Source of the DNA: CAWIXB01 sp963839955
GTDB lineage: Bacteria > Actinomycetota > Actinomycetes > JACCUZ01
DNA length: 64,000 nucleotides
NCBI GenBank assembly: GCA_963839955.1
Contig: CAWIXB010000001.1
Location: 2,542,001 to 2,606,000 of the forward strand
Direction: 5' to 3'
Under the pieces are notes generated by a model. That model did not search any database and had not been told where the DNA came from. It worked only from the letters and a program-made list of their open reading frames with translations. The position numbers and the translations under genes are program-made. Shown here piece by piece: positions 35,230 through 44,415 of this stretch. Positions within the stretch are counted from its first letter, which is position 1; each line of letters begins with the position of its first letter.

Positions 35230-37578
35230 CTACCTGCCGGCGGTGACCAGCTGCACGCGCCCAGGTGAACCGACGACGGCGAGGTCTCCGTCATGGTCGG
35301 TGCGCCCGACGAGAGTCCCCTGGCCCTGGAGGACGCGCAGCGTCGTGGGTGCGGGATGGCCGTAGTCGTTGTCCACCCCGGCCGAGACCAGGGCGACCTG
35401 CGGGCGCAGGGTGGCGAGCAGCCGCGGGTCCTGGAAGGCCGACCCGTGGTGCGCGACCTTGAGTACGTCGACGGTCCCCCACCGCCAACGGGCCAGCAAC
35501 GCCTTCTGCGCAGGCGGCTCGATGTCGCCGGTGAGCAGGACGCGGACGCCGGCGCGCTCCGCGAACAGCACCAGGCTGGCGTTGTTCTCGGCGCCGTCCC
35601 CCGGGATCCGCCGTGCCGGCCAGAGGACCTGCCAGGACAGCGGCCCGATCTGGACGCGCTCGCCGACGACGGCTCGGCCGACGGGCACACCGGCCGCCCG
35701 CGACCATCCCTCGATGCGGCGGAGGGAGCCGGTGTTCTCGTCCTCGCCTGCTGCACCCGGCAGCCCGTCGTCAGGTCCGAGCTCGACCCCGCCGACCGAA
35801 CGACCGCGCAGCACACCGGGCAGCCCTTCGACGTGGTCGGCATGCAGGTGGGTGAGCACCACCAGCGCGACCCGGCGTACGCCGAGCCGGCGCAGGCATC
35901 GATCCACCGCCCGCGGCTCCGGCCCGGCGTCGACCACCACCGCACCAGCCGACCCCGCCGAGAGGACCAGCGCGTCACCCTGACCGACGTCGCAGGCGAC
36001 CACGAGCCAACCCGTCGGCGGCCAGCCCGGGCTGGCGGCGCCGGCGGCCGACACGCCGACCACGACGACGACCGCCGCCGCGATCACCGACGGTTGCGCG
36101 GCTGCGCGCCGCCCGAGCACCAGGGCCACCGCGAGCAACGCCGCCAGGACCAGTGCTCCCACCGTCGACGCCGGCCAGGACAACGCCGACAGCGGCGCCG
36201 TCGCGGCGCGCCCCGCGACCTCGACGATCCACATCGCCGGCACACCGGAGAGCTGGCCAAGGACAGCGGCCAGGCCGGCGCTGACCGGTGCGGTCAAGGT
36301 GGCGAGCAGACCGAGCAAGGTCGCCGGGGCCACGGCCGGCGCGGCCAGCAGGTTCGCCGGCACGGCCACCAGGCTCACCTGGCCGGCGAGCAGGACGATC
36401 ACCGGCGCGCACGCGAGCTGTGCACCGAGCGGCACCGCCACGGCCTGGGCAAGGATCATCGGCATCCGTCGCGCGTGCAGCCAGCCTGCGATCGGCGGTG
36501 CGAGAACCAGCAGACCTCCCGTCGCGAGCACCGACAGTGCGAAGCCGAACGAGCGGGCCAACCAGGGGTCGAGCATCAGCACGACCAGGATCGCCGCGCC
36601 CAGAGCGGCGAGGCTCACCCGACGACGTCCCGTGGCGAGCGCCCCGAGCGCGACCGCGCCCATGGCGGCCGCGCGCAACACCGAAGGCTGCGGACGGGCG
36701 AGCACCACGAAACCGACGAGCGCCAGTGCGCCCAGGAACGGCAGCGCGCGGCCGCGTGCGCCGAGCCAGCGTCCGACGTAGAGCACGAAGCCGCAGACGA
36801 TGACCAGGTTGGCGCCGCTGACGGCCGTGAGGTGCGTCATGCCGGCCGTGCGGAAGTCGCCTTCGAGCTCCGGGAGCATGCGGGACGTGTCGCCGACGAC
36901 GAGTCCCGGCACCAGACCCCGTTCGGCCGGGGCGAGGTCACTCACCGCTGCCCGCAGACCCGCCCGAAGGTGTCCGGCGGCCCGTTGCACGCGCGGCGGG
37001 TCGCCCGTCAGACGGGGCGGACCGCGAACCGACAGCGCCGCGGACAGCGGCTGTCGGGGCAACGCCGGACGCAGACTCCCCGCGACGACGAGACGCTGAC
37101 CGGGCAGCAGGTGGGCCCAGGTCCGGTCACGCGCGAGAGCAAGCACGGGCCAGCGTCCACGGTGCACGACTCCCCTGGCCACAGCCCGCTCCAGGCGCAA
37201 CGGCACGAGCCAGAGCTCGCCTCCGCGGCGCGTGCCCTGCGTCGCGGCGATGTGACGCCACGGGTCGGCGGTGACCACCGCCGTCGCCGTGACCGTGGCA
37301 CTGCGGTTCGCCAGCTCGTCGAGCTGCCCGACGCGAAGCCCGACCACGCGCATTCCCGCAGTGGACAGGCCGGCGACAAGACAGAGCAGCGCGGCGGCCA
37401 CCGCGAGGGCGCGCCGACGGCACGCGAACGCAGCGCCGACCAGCGCCACCGCGCACGCCGGAGCCACCCACACAGACCCCGACGCCCCGCTGGTTGCCGC
37501 GAATGCGCCTAGCCAGCAAGCAACTGCCGGGACGAGCAGCCGGAGGTCTGGCCTGCTGGGCTCGTCGGCCCGGGTCAC
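35230..37578 (-). CDS. comEC: ComEC/Rec2 DNA-uptake channel
   Basis: The 782-residue protein has an N-terminal DUF4131 region, a multi-helix Competence domain (about 220-500, with GLVVGDTSRM and HLTAVSGAN) and a C-terminal metallo-beta-lactamase-like domain (about 520-780) with HLHADH, GDIE and HHGS metal motifs. ComEC forms the inner-membrane pore for single-stranded DNA and may degrade the other strand. Its ATG overlaps comEA (ATGA). All expected motifs are present, so it appears functional. Confidence 0.95.
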   Translation of the reverse strand: MTRADEPSRPDLRLLVPAVACWLGAFAATSGASGSVWVAPACAVALVGAAFACRRRALAVAAALLCLVAGLSTAGMRVVGLRVGQLDELANRSATVTATAVVTADPWRHIAATQGTRRGGELWLVPLRLERAVARGVVHRGRWPVLALARDRTWAHLLPGQRLVVAGSLRPALPRQPLSAALSVRGPPRLTGDPPRVQRAAGHLRAGLRAAVSDLAPAERGLVPGLVVGDTSRMLPELEGDFRTAGMTHLTAVSGANLVIVCGFVLYVGRWLGARGRALPFLGALALVGFVVLARPQPSVLRAAAMGAVALGALATGRRRVSLAALGAAILVVLMLDPWLARSFGFALSVLATGGLLVLAPPIAGWLHARRMPMILAQAVAVPLGAQLACAPVIVLLAGQVSLVAVPANLLAAPAVAPATLLGLLATLTAPVSAGLAAVLGQLSGVPAMWIVEVAGRAATAPLSALSWPASTVGALVLAALLAVALVLGRRAAAQPSVIAAAVVVVVGVSAAGAASPGWPPTGWLVVACDVGQGDALVLSAGSAGAVVVDAGPEPRAVDRCLRRLGVRRVALVVLTHLHADHVEGLPGVLRGRSVGGVELGPDDGLPGAAGEDENTGSLRRIEGWSRAAGVPVGRAVVGERVQIGPLSWQVLWPARRIPGDGAENNASLVLFAERAGVRVLLTGDIEPPAQKALLARWRWGTVDVLKVAHHGSAFQDPRLLATLRPQVALVSAGVDNDYGHPAPTTLRVLQGQGTLVGRTDHDGDLAVVGSPGRVQLVTAGR

Positions 37579-38501
37579 ACGCGAACCCCCGGTCGGATCT
37601 CCTCCAGGGTGGCGTCGCCGATCCCGGACACCTCGGTGAGCTCGTCGACGGTGCTGAAGCGGCCGTGTTCGGTGCGCCAGTCGAGGATGCGCTGGGCGAG
37701 GACAGGCCCGACACCGGGCAAGCCCTCAAGCTGAACGAGGGTCGCGGTGTTGAGGTCGATCGACGACGCACCGACGTCGCCCGTGGCGGTCTCCCCGCCC
37801 GGCGGTGCCGGACCGGCGCCCGGTGCCGCGACGACTCCAGGCGCACCCGTGCCTCTCGTCAGCACGACGAGCTGCTCGCCGTCGACGAGGAGCCGCGCCA
37901 GGTTGACGCTGGCCAGCTCGGCACGTCGCGCTGCGCCGCCCGCGGCTTCGACGGCATCGGAGACACGCGCGCCGGCCGCCAGCGTGACGACTCCGGGTCG
38001 GCGCACGGCGCCGGCAACGTGCACGACCACGGTCGCTCCCGTGGACGTCGACGCCGCCGCCGGTGACTGCAGGGCCGTCGCGGCACCGGGTGACACCGCG
38101 CTCGTGACGGATGGCTGCGCCGACGCACCAACTGGCAGGACCCGCTTGACCGGGACGACTTCGACCGACGGCCGCCCCCGCCAGAGGAGCCAGCCGGCGA
38201 GCAGCAAGCCGACGAGCAGCACCACGGCGAGCCCGACCACCGCCCGCGCACTCGGCGCCATCCGAGCCGCGCGTATCCGTGGCGGCACTCGATCGACCAC
38301 CGCCGCCAGGCGGCCGGTCTCCCGGGAACGGGTCGCTTTCTCGCCGGGATCAGCAGGGACCCACCCGTCCGGCGGCAGCGGTGACATGGACGCAGCTCGC
38401 GCCAACCGCTCCTCGGCGACCGCCGTCAGGTGCGCGCCGCGGTCCCGACGCGAAGGCCGAGAACGCGTGTGGCGCCCCGACGACTCCTGTTGCTCACTCA
38501 C
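37575..38501 (-). CDS. comEA: ComEA-type DNA receptor (SLBB and helix-hairpin-helix)
   Basis: The 308-residue protein has an unusually long cytosolic N-terminus (about 85 residues), one membrane helix (about 86-106), an SLBB domain (about 155-215) and C-terminal paired helix-hairpin-helix motifs (LNTATLVQLEGLPGVGPVLA and FSTVDELTEVSGIGDATLE). ComEA binds incoming double-stranded DNA outside the membrane. It overlaps comEC by four bases. The 92-base gap to plsY upstream shows nothing notable. Confidence 0.94.
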   Translation of the reverse strand: MSEQQESSGRHTRSRPSRRDRGAHLTAVAEERLARAASMSPLPPDGWVPADPGEKATRSRETGRLAAVVDRVPPRIRAARMAPSARAVVGLAVVLLVGLLLAGWLLWRGRPSVEVVPVKRVLPVGASAQPSVTSAVSPGAATALQSPAAASTSTGATVVVHVAGAVRRPGVVTLAAGARVSDAVEAAGGAARRAELASVNLARLLVDGEQLVVLTRGTGAPGVVAAPGAGPAPPGGETATGDVGASSIDLNTATLVQLEGLPGVGPVLAQRILDWRTEHGRFSTVDELTEVSGIGDATLEEIRPGVRV

Positions 38502-38593
38502 ACCTCGACGCTAGGGACGCGCAGCCGCTCCGAACGGGCTGGCAGCAGATCGGTGGACGACCGACCGCTGTGGATTACCGACGCGACGAGCCG

Positions 38594-39178
38594 TCAGCCG
38601 TAGACGCGTCGCGCCCGCCACCGGGCGACGACGTTCTTGCGGTGCCGCACCAGGATCAGCACGGCCAGCGAGACCGCCCACACCCGGCGTGCCGTCGACA
38701 CGTCGGTGGACAGCGCGAGAGGCACGAGGGCCAAGGCTGACGCCATCGACGCGAGCGCAACCCACCGGCCGATGAGGAACACGACCACGAAGACCGCGAG
38801 CAGCACCAGCGCCCACACCGGGTCGACCCCCAGCACAGCCCCGAACGCGGTGGCGACGCCCTTGCCACCGCGACCGCGCAGGAACGGGGAGAACACGTGG
38901 CCGACGACCGCCGCCGCACCAGCCACCAACCCGGCGAGCTCGTCGATCAGCAGGCCCATCACGAGGGCGGGCACCAGTCCCTTGGTGACGTCGAGCAGGC
39001 CCACGGTCACGCCCCAGCGGACGCCGAGGAGCCGCCCCACGTTCGTGGCGCCGGGGTTGCCGGAACCGAGCTCGCGCAGGTCGACCGATCGGCTGCGCGC
39101 CAGAAGAACGGCGGGCGACACCGCGCCGAAGGCATAGCCGACCGCCGCCGAGACCACGACGATCAGCACATTCAGCAC
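38594..39178 (-). CDS. plsY: Acyl-phosphate:glycerol-3-phosphate acyltransferase PlsY
   Basis: PlsY starts phospholipid synthesis by moving an acyl group from acyl-phosphate to glycerol-3-phosphate. The 194-residue membrane protein has SGNPGATNVGR (about 38-48) and FLRGRGGKGVATAFG (about 99-113), two of the family's active loops, and five or more helices. It lies 18 bases downstream of degV, a fatty-acid binding partner family, which fits a lipid-related pair. Confidence 0.93.
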   Translation of the reverse strand: MLNVLIVVVSAAVGYAFGAVSPAVLLARSRSVDLRELGSGNPGATNVGRLLGVRWGVTVGLLDVTKGLVPALVMGLLIDELAGLVAGAAAVVGHVFSPFLRGRGGKGVATAFGAVLGVDPVWALVLLAVFVVVFLIGRWVALASMASALALVPLALSTDVSTARRVWAVSLAVLILVRHRKNVVARWRARRVYG

Positions 39179-39196
39179 GAGGTCACCTCGATGAGG

Positions 39197-40075
39197 TCAT
39201 CGTGGGGCGACGACGACCGCGAGCATGCCCGGCCCGACATGCGCACCGACAACCGCGCCGACCTCGCTCACATGCAGGCCTCCGAGTGAGGTCAGCCGTT
39301 CGCCCAACCGATCGGCCAGTGCCTGCGCCCGGTCCGCGTTGTCGAGGTGGTGCACCGCAACGTCGACCTCCGCGTCGCCGGCATGCTGGGCCGCCACCTC
39401 CTCGAGCCGCGCGATCGCCTTGGCGGACGTCCGCACCTTCTCGAGCGGCTCGATGTGGCCGTCGACGAGGTGCAGCAGCGGCTTCACCGCCAGCGCCGAG
39501 CCGAGGAAGGCGGCCGCTGCACCGATGCGTCCGCCACGTCGCAGGTACTCCAGCGTGTGCACGTAGAAGACTGCGGTGCTCGCTGCGGCGCGTTTCTCGG
39601 CGGCCATGGCGACCTCGTCCGGCCCGGCGCCACCGGCCGCGAGCTCGGCGGCGGAGATGACGGCGTAGCCGAGTCCCATCCCCAGCGATCGCGAGTCGAC
39701 CACGCGCACCGGCACCGGTGCGTCGCGGGCAGCCAGCACCGCCGACTCGTAGGTGCCCGACATCTCGGCCGAGAGGTGCACCGACACGATCGCCTCGGCA
39801 CCGGCCTCGGCCGCATGCTCGTAAACGTCCAGGAAAGCCGCCGGTCCCGGTCGCGACGTGCTGACGGGGGTCCACCGGCGCAAGGCCTCGGCGACCATCG
39901 ACGGGGTGGCATCGACGCCCTCGTCGTAGGCATGGCCGCCGATGACGACCTGAAGCGGTACGACGAGCACGCCACGCTCGTCCCGGACCGCGTCGGGAAG
40001 GTAGGCGGTCGAGTCGGTGACGACGACCGTGCCCCGCAATCGTGAGCGGCTGGGCGAGCCCTTCGAGGCGGTCAT
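39197..40075 (-). CDS. DegV-family fatty-acid-binding protein
   Basis: The 292-residue protein has the DegV pattern VVVTDSTAYLPDAV, STSRPGPAAFLDVYE, VSVHLSAEMSGTYESAV, VDSRSLGMGLG and YLRRGGRIG. DegV/FakB proteins hold a fatty acid for phosphorylation by a FakA kinase, feeding PlsX/PlsY. No fakA is seen here; plsY follows directly. Start at 40075 lies 20 bases after leuS. Confidence 0.93.
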   Translation of the reverse strand: MTASKGSPSRSRLRGTVVVTDSTAYLPDAVRDERGVLVVPLQVVIGGHAYDEGVDATPSMVAEALRRWTPVSTSRPGPAAFLDVYEHAAEAGAEAIVSVHLSAEMSGTYESAVLAARDAPVPVRVVDSRSLGMGLGYAVISAAELAAGGAGPDEVAMAAEKRAAASTAVFYVHTLEYLRRGGRIGAAAAFLGSALAVKPLLHLVDGHIEPLEKVRTSAKAIARLEEVAAQHAGDAEVDVAVHHLDNADRAQALADRLGERLTSLGGLHVSEVGAVVGAHVGPGMLAVVVAPR

Positions 40076-40095
40076 CCTCGAAGGCTACCGACCGG

Positions 40096-42945
40096 TCAGA
40101 CCGGAACCACGTTCGCCAGGCGGGGCGCCCGGACGATCACCGTGCGCACGTCGCGCCCGTCGAGCGCCCGCAGCACGCCCTCGGCCGCCAGCGCCCGCTC
40201 GCGCAGCTCGTCCTCGCCGATCGACGGCGCGACCTCAATGCGGTCACGGACCTTGCCGGCGACCTGCAGCACGGCCGTCACCGTCGCCTCGACGAGGTAG
40301 GCAGGGTCCGGCTCGGGGAACGGCTCGTAGGCCAACGACGTGCTGTGGCCCAACCTCTCCCACAGCTCCTCGGCCAGGTGCGGGCTCAACGGCGCCACCA
40401 TCAGCAACAGCGGCTCGGCGACCTCGCGCGGTGTGCTGCCCACCTTGACCAGGTGGTTGTTCAGCTCGATCAGCCGCGCGATCGCGGTGTTGAAGTGCAT
40501 GCCCGCCATGTCGCGACCGACCGCCTGCATCGTGCGGTGCAGCACTCGTCGCGTCTCGTCGTCGGCTGCCTCGTCAGTGACCTTCGCGTCACCCGTCTGT
40601 TCGTCGATCAGGTTTCGCCACAGACGTTGCAGGAACCGATGGGAGCCGACGACCGCGCGCGTCTCCCACGGGCGCGACGCGTCGAGCGGACCCATCGACA
40701 TCTCATAGAGCCGGAACGTGTCGGCACCGTAGGTCGCGAACATGTCGTCGGGCGTCACCATGTTCTTCAGGCTCTTGCCCATCTTCCCGTACTCGCGGGT
40801 GACCGGCTCGCCGTTCCACGTCCAGGTGCCGTCACCGTGGTCCTGGACCTCGTCGGCGGGCACGTAGAACTGCCGCGCGTCCTTGAAGGCGAACGCCTGG
40901 ATGTAGCCCTGGTTGAACAACCGGCGGAAGGGCTCATCGCTGGACAGGTGACCGAGGTCGTGCAGCACCTTGTGCCAGAAGCGCGCGTAGAGCAGATGCA
41001 GTACGGCGTGCTCGACGCCGCCGACGTAGAGGTCGACGCCACCGGTGTCGCCCGGCGCCTGCGGCCCCATCCAGTAGCGCTCGACCTCGGGGTCGACGAA
41101 GCGTTCCGTGTTCGTCGGGTCCAGGTAGCGCAGCTCGTACCAGCAGGAGCCCGCCCACTGGGGCATCGTGTTCGTCTCGCGGCGATACTGCTTCGGTCCG
41201 TCGCCCAGGTCGAGGGTGACCTCCACCCAGTCGGTCTTGCGGGCCAGCGGCGGCTCCGGCTCGCTCGTCACGTCGTCCTCGGGAAAGGTGCGCGGCGAGT
41301 AGTCGTCGACGTCGGGCAGCTCGACGGGCAGCATCGAGTCGGGCAGCCCGACAGGCATCCCGTCCTCGTCGTAGACGATCGGGAACGGCTCGCCCCAGTA
41401 GCGCTGCCGGCTGAACAGCCAGTCGCGCAGCTTGTAGGTCACGGTCCGCGAGCCGGAACCGCGCTGCTCCAGCCAGTCGATGATGCGCGCCTTGGCGTCG
41501 TCGACCCCTAGGCCGTCCAAGGAGATCTCGCCGTTCGAGGAGTTGATGGCAGGGCCCTCGCCCTGGAACGCCTCGCCCGTCCAGCCCTCCGGCGGTGCGA
41601 CCGTGCGGATGATGGGCAGGCCGAAGCGCTTGGCGAACTCCCAGTCGCGCTCGTCCTGGCCGGGCACTGCCATGATCGCGCCGGTGCCGTAGCCCATCAG
41701 CACGTAGTCGGCGACGAAGACGGGGATCCGCTCACCGGTCGCCGGGTTCACGGCGTACCCACCGGTGAAGACGCCGGACTTGTCGCGGCCCTCGGTCTGG
41801 CGCTCGAGGTCTGTCCTCAGCTCGGTCTCGCGTCGGTAGGCCATCACTGCGTCGCGCGGCGTCGGCGACCCGTTGGTCCAGGACCGCGGCGTGCCGTCTT
41901 CCCAAGCACCGGACGCCAGCAGCTCGACCATCGGATGCTCGGGCGCCAGCACCATGAACGTCGCACCGAACAACGTGTCGGGCCGCGTCGTGAACACAAC
42001 GATCTCGCCCGCGTCAGAGCTGAACGCGACCCGCGCGCCCTCCGAGCGGCCGATCCAGTTGCGCTGCATCAGCCTGATGGGCTCCGGCCAGGTCAGCCGG
42101 TCCAGGTCGTCGAGCAGGCGGTCGGCGTAGGAGGTGATGCGCATCATCCACTGGCGCAGGTTGCGCTTGTAGACCGGGAAGTTCCCCCGGTCGCTGCGCC
42201 CGTCAGCGGTGACCTCCTCGTTGGCCAGCACGGTGCCCAGGCCGGGGCACCAGTTGACGGGGGCCTCCGTGACGTAGGCCAGCCGGCGCGAGTCCACGAC
42301 GCGGCGCCGGTCGAGCTCGGACAGGTCGGCCCACGAACGGCCGACTTCCAGACGTTGCTCACCCGACTCGTAGGCGGCCACCAGGTCGTCGACGTGTCGG
42401 GCCCGCCCGGCGTTCTCGTCGTACCAGGCGTTGTAGATCTGCAGGAAGATCCACTGCGTCCACCGGTAGAAGTCGACGTCCATCGTGGCGACGCTGCGCC
42501 GGGGGTCGTGCGCCAGACCCAGGCGACGCAGCTGGCGGCGCATGTTGACGATGTTCGCCTCGGTGGTGGTGCGCGGGTGCTGACCGGTCTGCACGGCGTA
42601 CTGCTCGGCGGGCAGGCCGAACGCGTCGTAGCCGAGCGCGTGGAGCACGTTGTAACCGGTCATCCGCAGGTAGCGGGCGTAGACGTCGGTGGCGATGTAG
42701 CCCAACGGGTGACCGACATGCAGCCCGGCACCGGACGGGTAGGGGAACATGTCGAGGATGTAGCGCTTCGGCCGACCCGCGACGCGATCGGGGTCACCGA
42801 ACGGTCCGGTCGGGTTGGGGGCGTGGAACGTGCCCTCGGCCGCCCAGCGGTCCTGCCACCGCTCCTCGACCTGCGCCGCGAATGCAGCCGTGTAGCGGAA
42901 CGGTGCGGCTTCGGCTGTCTCAGCGGTGCGGGTGGTGTCGCTCAT
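40096..42945 (-). CDS. leuS: Leucyl-tRNA synthetase
   Basis: The 949-residue class I enzyme charges tRNA-Leu. It has the HIGH-type motif LHVGHPLG (about 76-83), the CP1 editing domain with the T-rich TTRPDTLFGATF (about 315-326), and the KMSKS-type loop as KMGKSLKN near residue 720. Anticodon-binding and C-terminal domains follow. Length is typical of actinobacterial LeuS. A leader peptide, a hairpin and a terminator-like stem precede it, implying attenuation control. Confidence 0.98.
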   Translation of the reverse strand: MSDTTRTAETAEAAPFRYTAAFAAQVEERWQDRWAAEGTFHAPNPTGPFGDPDRVAGRPKRYILDMFPYPSGAGLHVGHPLGYIATDVYARYLRMTGYNVLHALGYDAFGLPAEQYAVQTGQHPRTTTEANIVNMRRQLRRLGLAHDPRRSVATMDVDFYRWTQWIFLQIYNAWYDENAGRARHVDDLVAAYESGEQRLEVGRSWADLSELDRRRVVDSRRLAYVTEAPVNWCPGLGTVLANEEVTADGRSDRGNFPVYKRNLRQWMMRITSYADRLLDDLDRLTWPEPIRLMQRNWIGRSEGARVAFSSDAGEIVVFTTRPDTLFGATFMVLAPEHPMVELLASGAWEDGTPRSWTNGSPTPRDAVMAYRRETELRTDLERQTEGRDKSGVFTGGYAVNPATGERIPVFVADYVLMGYGTGAIMAVPGQDERDWEFAKRFGLPIIRTVAPPEGWTGEAFQGEGPAINSSNGEISLDGLGVDDAKARIIDWLEQRGSGSRTVTYKLRDWLFSRQRYWGEPFPIVYDEDGMPVGLPDSMLPVELPDVDDYSPRTFPEDDVTSEPEPPLARKTDWVEVTLDLGDGPKQYRRETNTMPQWAGSCWYELRYLDPTNTERFVDPEVERYWMGPQAPGDTGGVDLYVGGVEHAVLHLLYARFWHKVLHDLGHLSSDEPFRRLFNQGYIQAFAFKDARQFYVPADEVQDHGDGTWTWNGEPVTREYGKMGKSLKNMVTPDDMFATYGADTFRLYEMSMGPLDASRPWETRAVVGSHRFLQRLWRNLIDEQTGDAKVTDEAADDETRRVLHRTMQAVGRDMAGMHFNTAIARLIELNNHLVKVGSTPREVAEPLLLMVAPLSPHLAEELWERLGHSTSLAYEPFPEPDPAYLVEATVTAVLQVAGKVRDRIEVAPSIGEDELRERALAAEGVLRALDGRDVRTVIVRAPRLANVVPV

Positions 42946-43030
42946 CGGCTCGCGCTCTCCTCGTCGGGCCGCTTAGCCGGCTGCTCGGGCTTGGCAGGCG
43001 TGGCCGGCGTGGACGGCGTGGTCCGGACAT

Positions 43031-43057
43031 GCAAAGACCCCTCGCTCAGGAGGGGTC
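43031..43057 (-). terminator. Terminator-like stem in leuS leader
   Basis: On the minus strand GACCCCTC pairs perfectly with GAGGGGTC across a six-base loop and is followed by TTT. It stands 86 bases before the leuS ATG, after the short leader ORF. It fits the terminator of a transcription attenuator. Confidence 0.65.
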
Positions 43058-43058
43058 G

Positions 43059-43087
43059 CCGCGCTGACTTCGGTGTGGTCAGCGCGG
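43059..43087 (-). promoter_or_regulatory. 10-bp leader hairpin upstream of leuS
   Basis: CCGCGCTGAC pairs perfectly with GTCAGCGCGG over a nine-base loop. Its first arm contains the stop codon of the short leader ORF, so a ribosome on the leader would interfere with it. I could not find a clean alternative pairing with the terminator stem. Confidence 0.6.
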
Positions 43088-43120
43088 CCACGGAAGGAGT
43101 CGGGTGCGCACGCCACTCAT
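43079..43120 (-). CDS. Candidate leuS leader peptide with tandem Leu codons
   Basis: A 13-codon frame reads MSGVRTRLLPWPR and stops inside the downstream hairpin. Two adjacent Leu codons (CTC CTT, 43099-43094) precede leucyl-tRNA synthetase, the classic logic of an attenuator that senses uncharged tRNA-Leu. The ATG is one base after the TAG of the GGDEF gene. If TAGGAT (43124-43119) is a -10, a leaderless GTG start at 43111 giving ten residues is more likely. No ribosome-binding site is visible. Confidence 0.5.
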   Translation of the reverse strand: MSGVRTRLLPWPR

Positions 43121-43121
43121 C

Positions 43122-44279
43122 CTACCCGAACGGGCCCTGCTCCTCGGAGACGGCGGTGCGCGGCGAGGGCGGCGCGCTCGCCCGGCGCAGCGACCTGCGC
43201 AGGCACATCTCCTGATCGGCCTTGCCGAGCAAGGTGTCCAGCGTGCCAGGGTCCCACGGCGTGAGCATCGCCCCCCCGGCGCCGATCTCGGCACCCCACA
43301 CCTCGCGGGCGACCGGCACGTCGGCGAAGACGTAGTCACGGACGCGCCGTTCGAGGTCGAGCGGAGCCATGCCCGGTCCGGGACCGACGACACAGAACTC
43401 GCTGCTCCCCCAGCGCGCGACGACATCGGTGCCGCGGGTGACGGCACGCAGCGCCTCGGCGACACTCACCAGCACGTCCTCGCCCGCCCTGTGCCCGGCG
43501 ACCCTGTTGACGCGGTCGAGCGACTCGACGCCGACGAAGATGCAGTGCACGGCATCGCCCTGGCGACGGGCCAGCTCGACGATCTGCGAACCCACCATCG
43601 CCAGCCCTCGTCGGTTCGCGACCCCGGTGAGCTGGTCGCGCACGGCGGCGGTCTCGGCAGCCTTGCGCGCAAGGTGGACCTCGTCGATCGACCGGCGGCG
43701 CATCTGGCCGATGCCCAGTCCCAGGACCGTGGCGGCGACCATGCCCGCGACGTAGTCGGGCCAGACGGGCGAGGGACCGAGCAGGACAGCGGCGAGTGCC
43801 CAGACGCCCCAGATCAGATACAGGGTCGCGGCCAGGTAGCGCAGCGACAGTAGGACCGCGCCGGCACCGACCACGGCGAGCATCACCAACGACGTCTGGC
43901 GGGGCGCTTCGGCGATCAGCATGTGCGCGATCGCACCGCCGGCCACCAGCAGGACGATCAGGGCCAGCAGTCCATGCGCGAAGTGCGCGGCGACGGTGAC
44001 CCGTCGCAGCACCAACCATCCGCCGAACAGCAGCAGCGCCGACCCACCGGACACGGCAACCATGATCATCTGTGTCGTGCCGTCGAGCAGGAAGAGTTGA
44101 GCGAAGCACAGGGCAGTCTCGAAGAGACCGGCCCCGGCCGCAGCGGGTGCGAGGCACCGGCGCGCGGCGTCGTCGTAAGGGCCGACGGGCATGCCGGACA
44201 CCCCGGCTGACCCCCCTGCCCCGACCCCCACGTCGACACCGTACGACGAGACTGCCTCCCCGAGGCCGGGTGGAGGCAC
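43122..44279 (-). CDS. Membrane protein with degenerate GGDEF domain
   Basis: The 385-residue protein has about six membrane helices (residues 50-200) and a C-terminal GGDEF-like domain (about 215-370: DQLTGVANRRGL, DVVARWGSSEF). The active-site loop reads GSSEF instead of GGDEF, so cyclic-di-GMP synthesis is doubtful. It may bind nucleotide or act structurally. The GTG at 44279 is used here; an ATG at 44192 would remove 29 Gly/Ser-rich residues. It is divergent from gvpK and directly precedes the leuS leader. Confidence 0.88.
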   Translation of the reverse strand: MPPPGLGEAVSSYGVDVGVGAGGSAGVSGMPVGPYDDAARRCLAPAAAGAGLFETALCFAQLFLLDGTTQMIMVAVSGGSALLLFGGWLVLRRVTVAAHFAHGLLALIVLLVAGGAIAHMLIAEAPRQTSLVMLAVVGAGAVLLSLRYLAATLYLIWGVWALAAVLLGPSPVWPDYVAGMVAATVLGLGIGQMRRRSIDEVHLARKAAETAAVRDQLTGVANRRGLAMVGSQIVELARRQGDAVHCIFVGVESLDRVNRVAGHRAGEDVLVSVAEALRAVTRGTDVVARWGSSEFCVVGPGPGMAPLDLERRVRDYVFADVPVAREVWGAEIGAGGAMLTPWDPGTLDTLLGKADQEMCLRRSLRRASAPPSPRTAVSEEQGPFG

Positions 44280-44415
44280 GATCCACCTGACTGCCGAGGC
44301 CAGTTACTCCCTGCGTTCCTGCGGCGACAGGCTGACAACAAGGCCCGGAGACGCGAACCGGGGGGCCAATCCTGGCGTAGGACTGGGTGGCGGGGTCTGG
44401 CGCGGAGCCGGTTCG

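Noticed and set aside
35293..37512. 739-residue plus-strand ORF opposite comEC
   Set aside because: comEC has all expected motifs on the other strand; this frame is Arg/Gln/His-rich with no domain.
40042..41511. 489-residue plus-strand ORF opposite leuS
   Set aside because: leuS is certain on the minus strand; the ORF is an antisense frame.
42946..43121. T-box riboswitch upstream of leuS
   Set aside because: No T-box consensus or specifier-type stem was found; the leader peptide with Leu codons explains the hairpins better.
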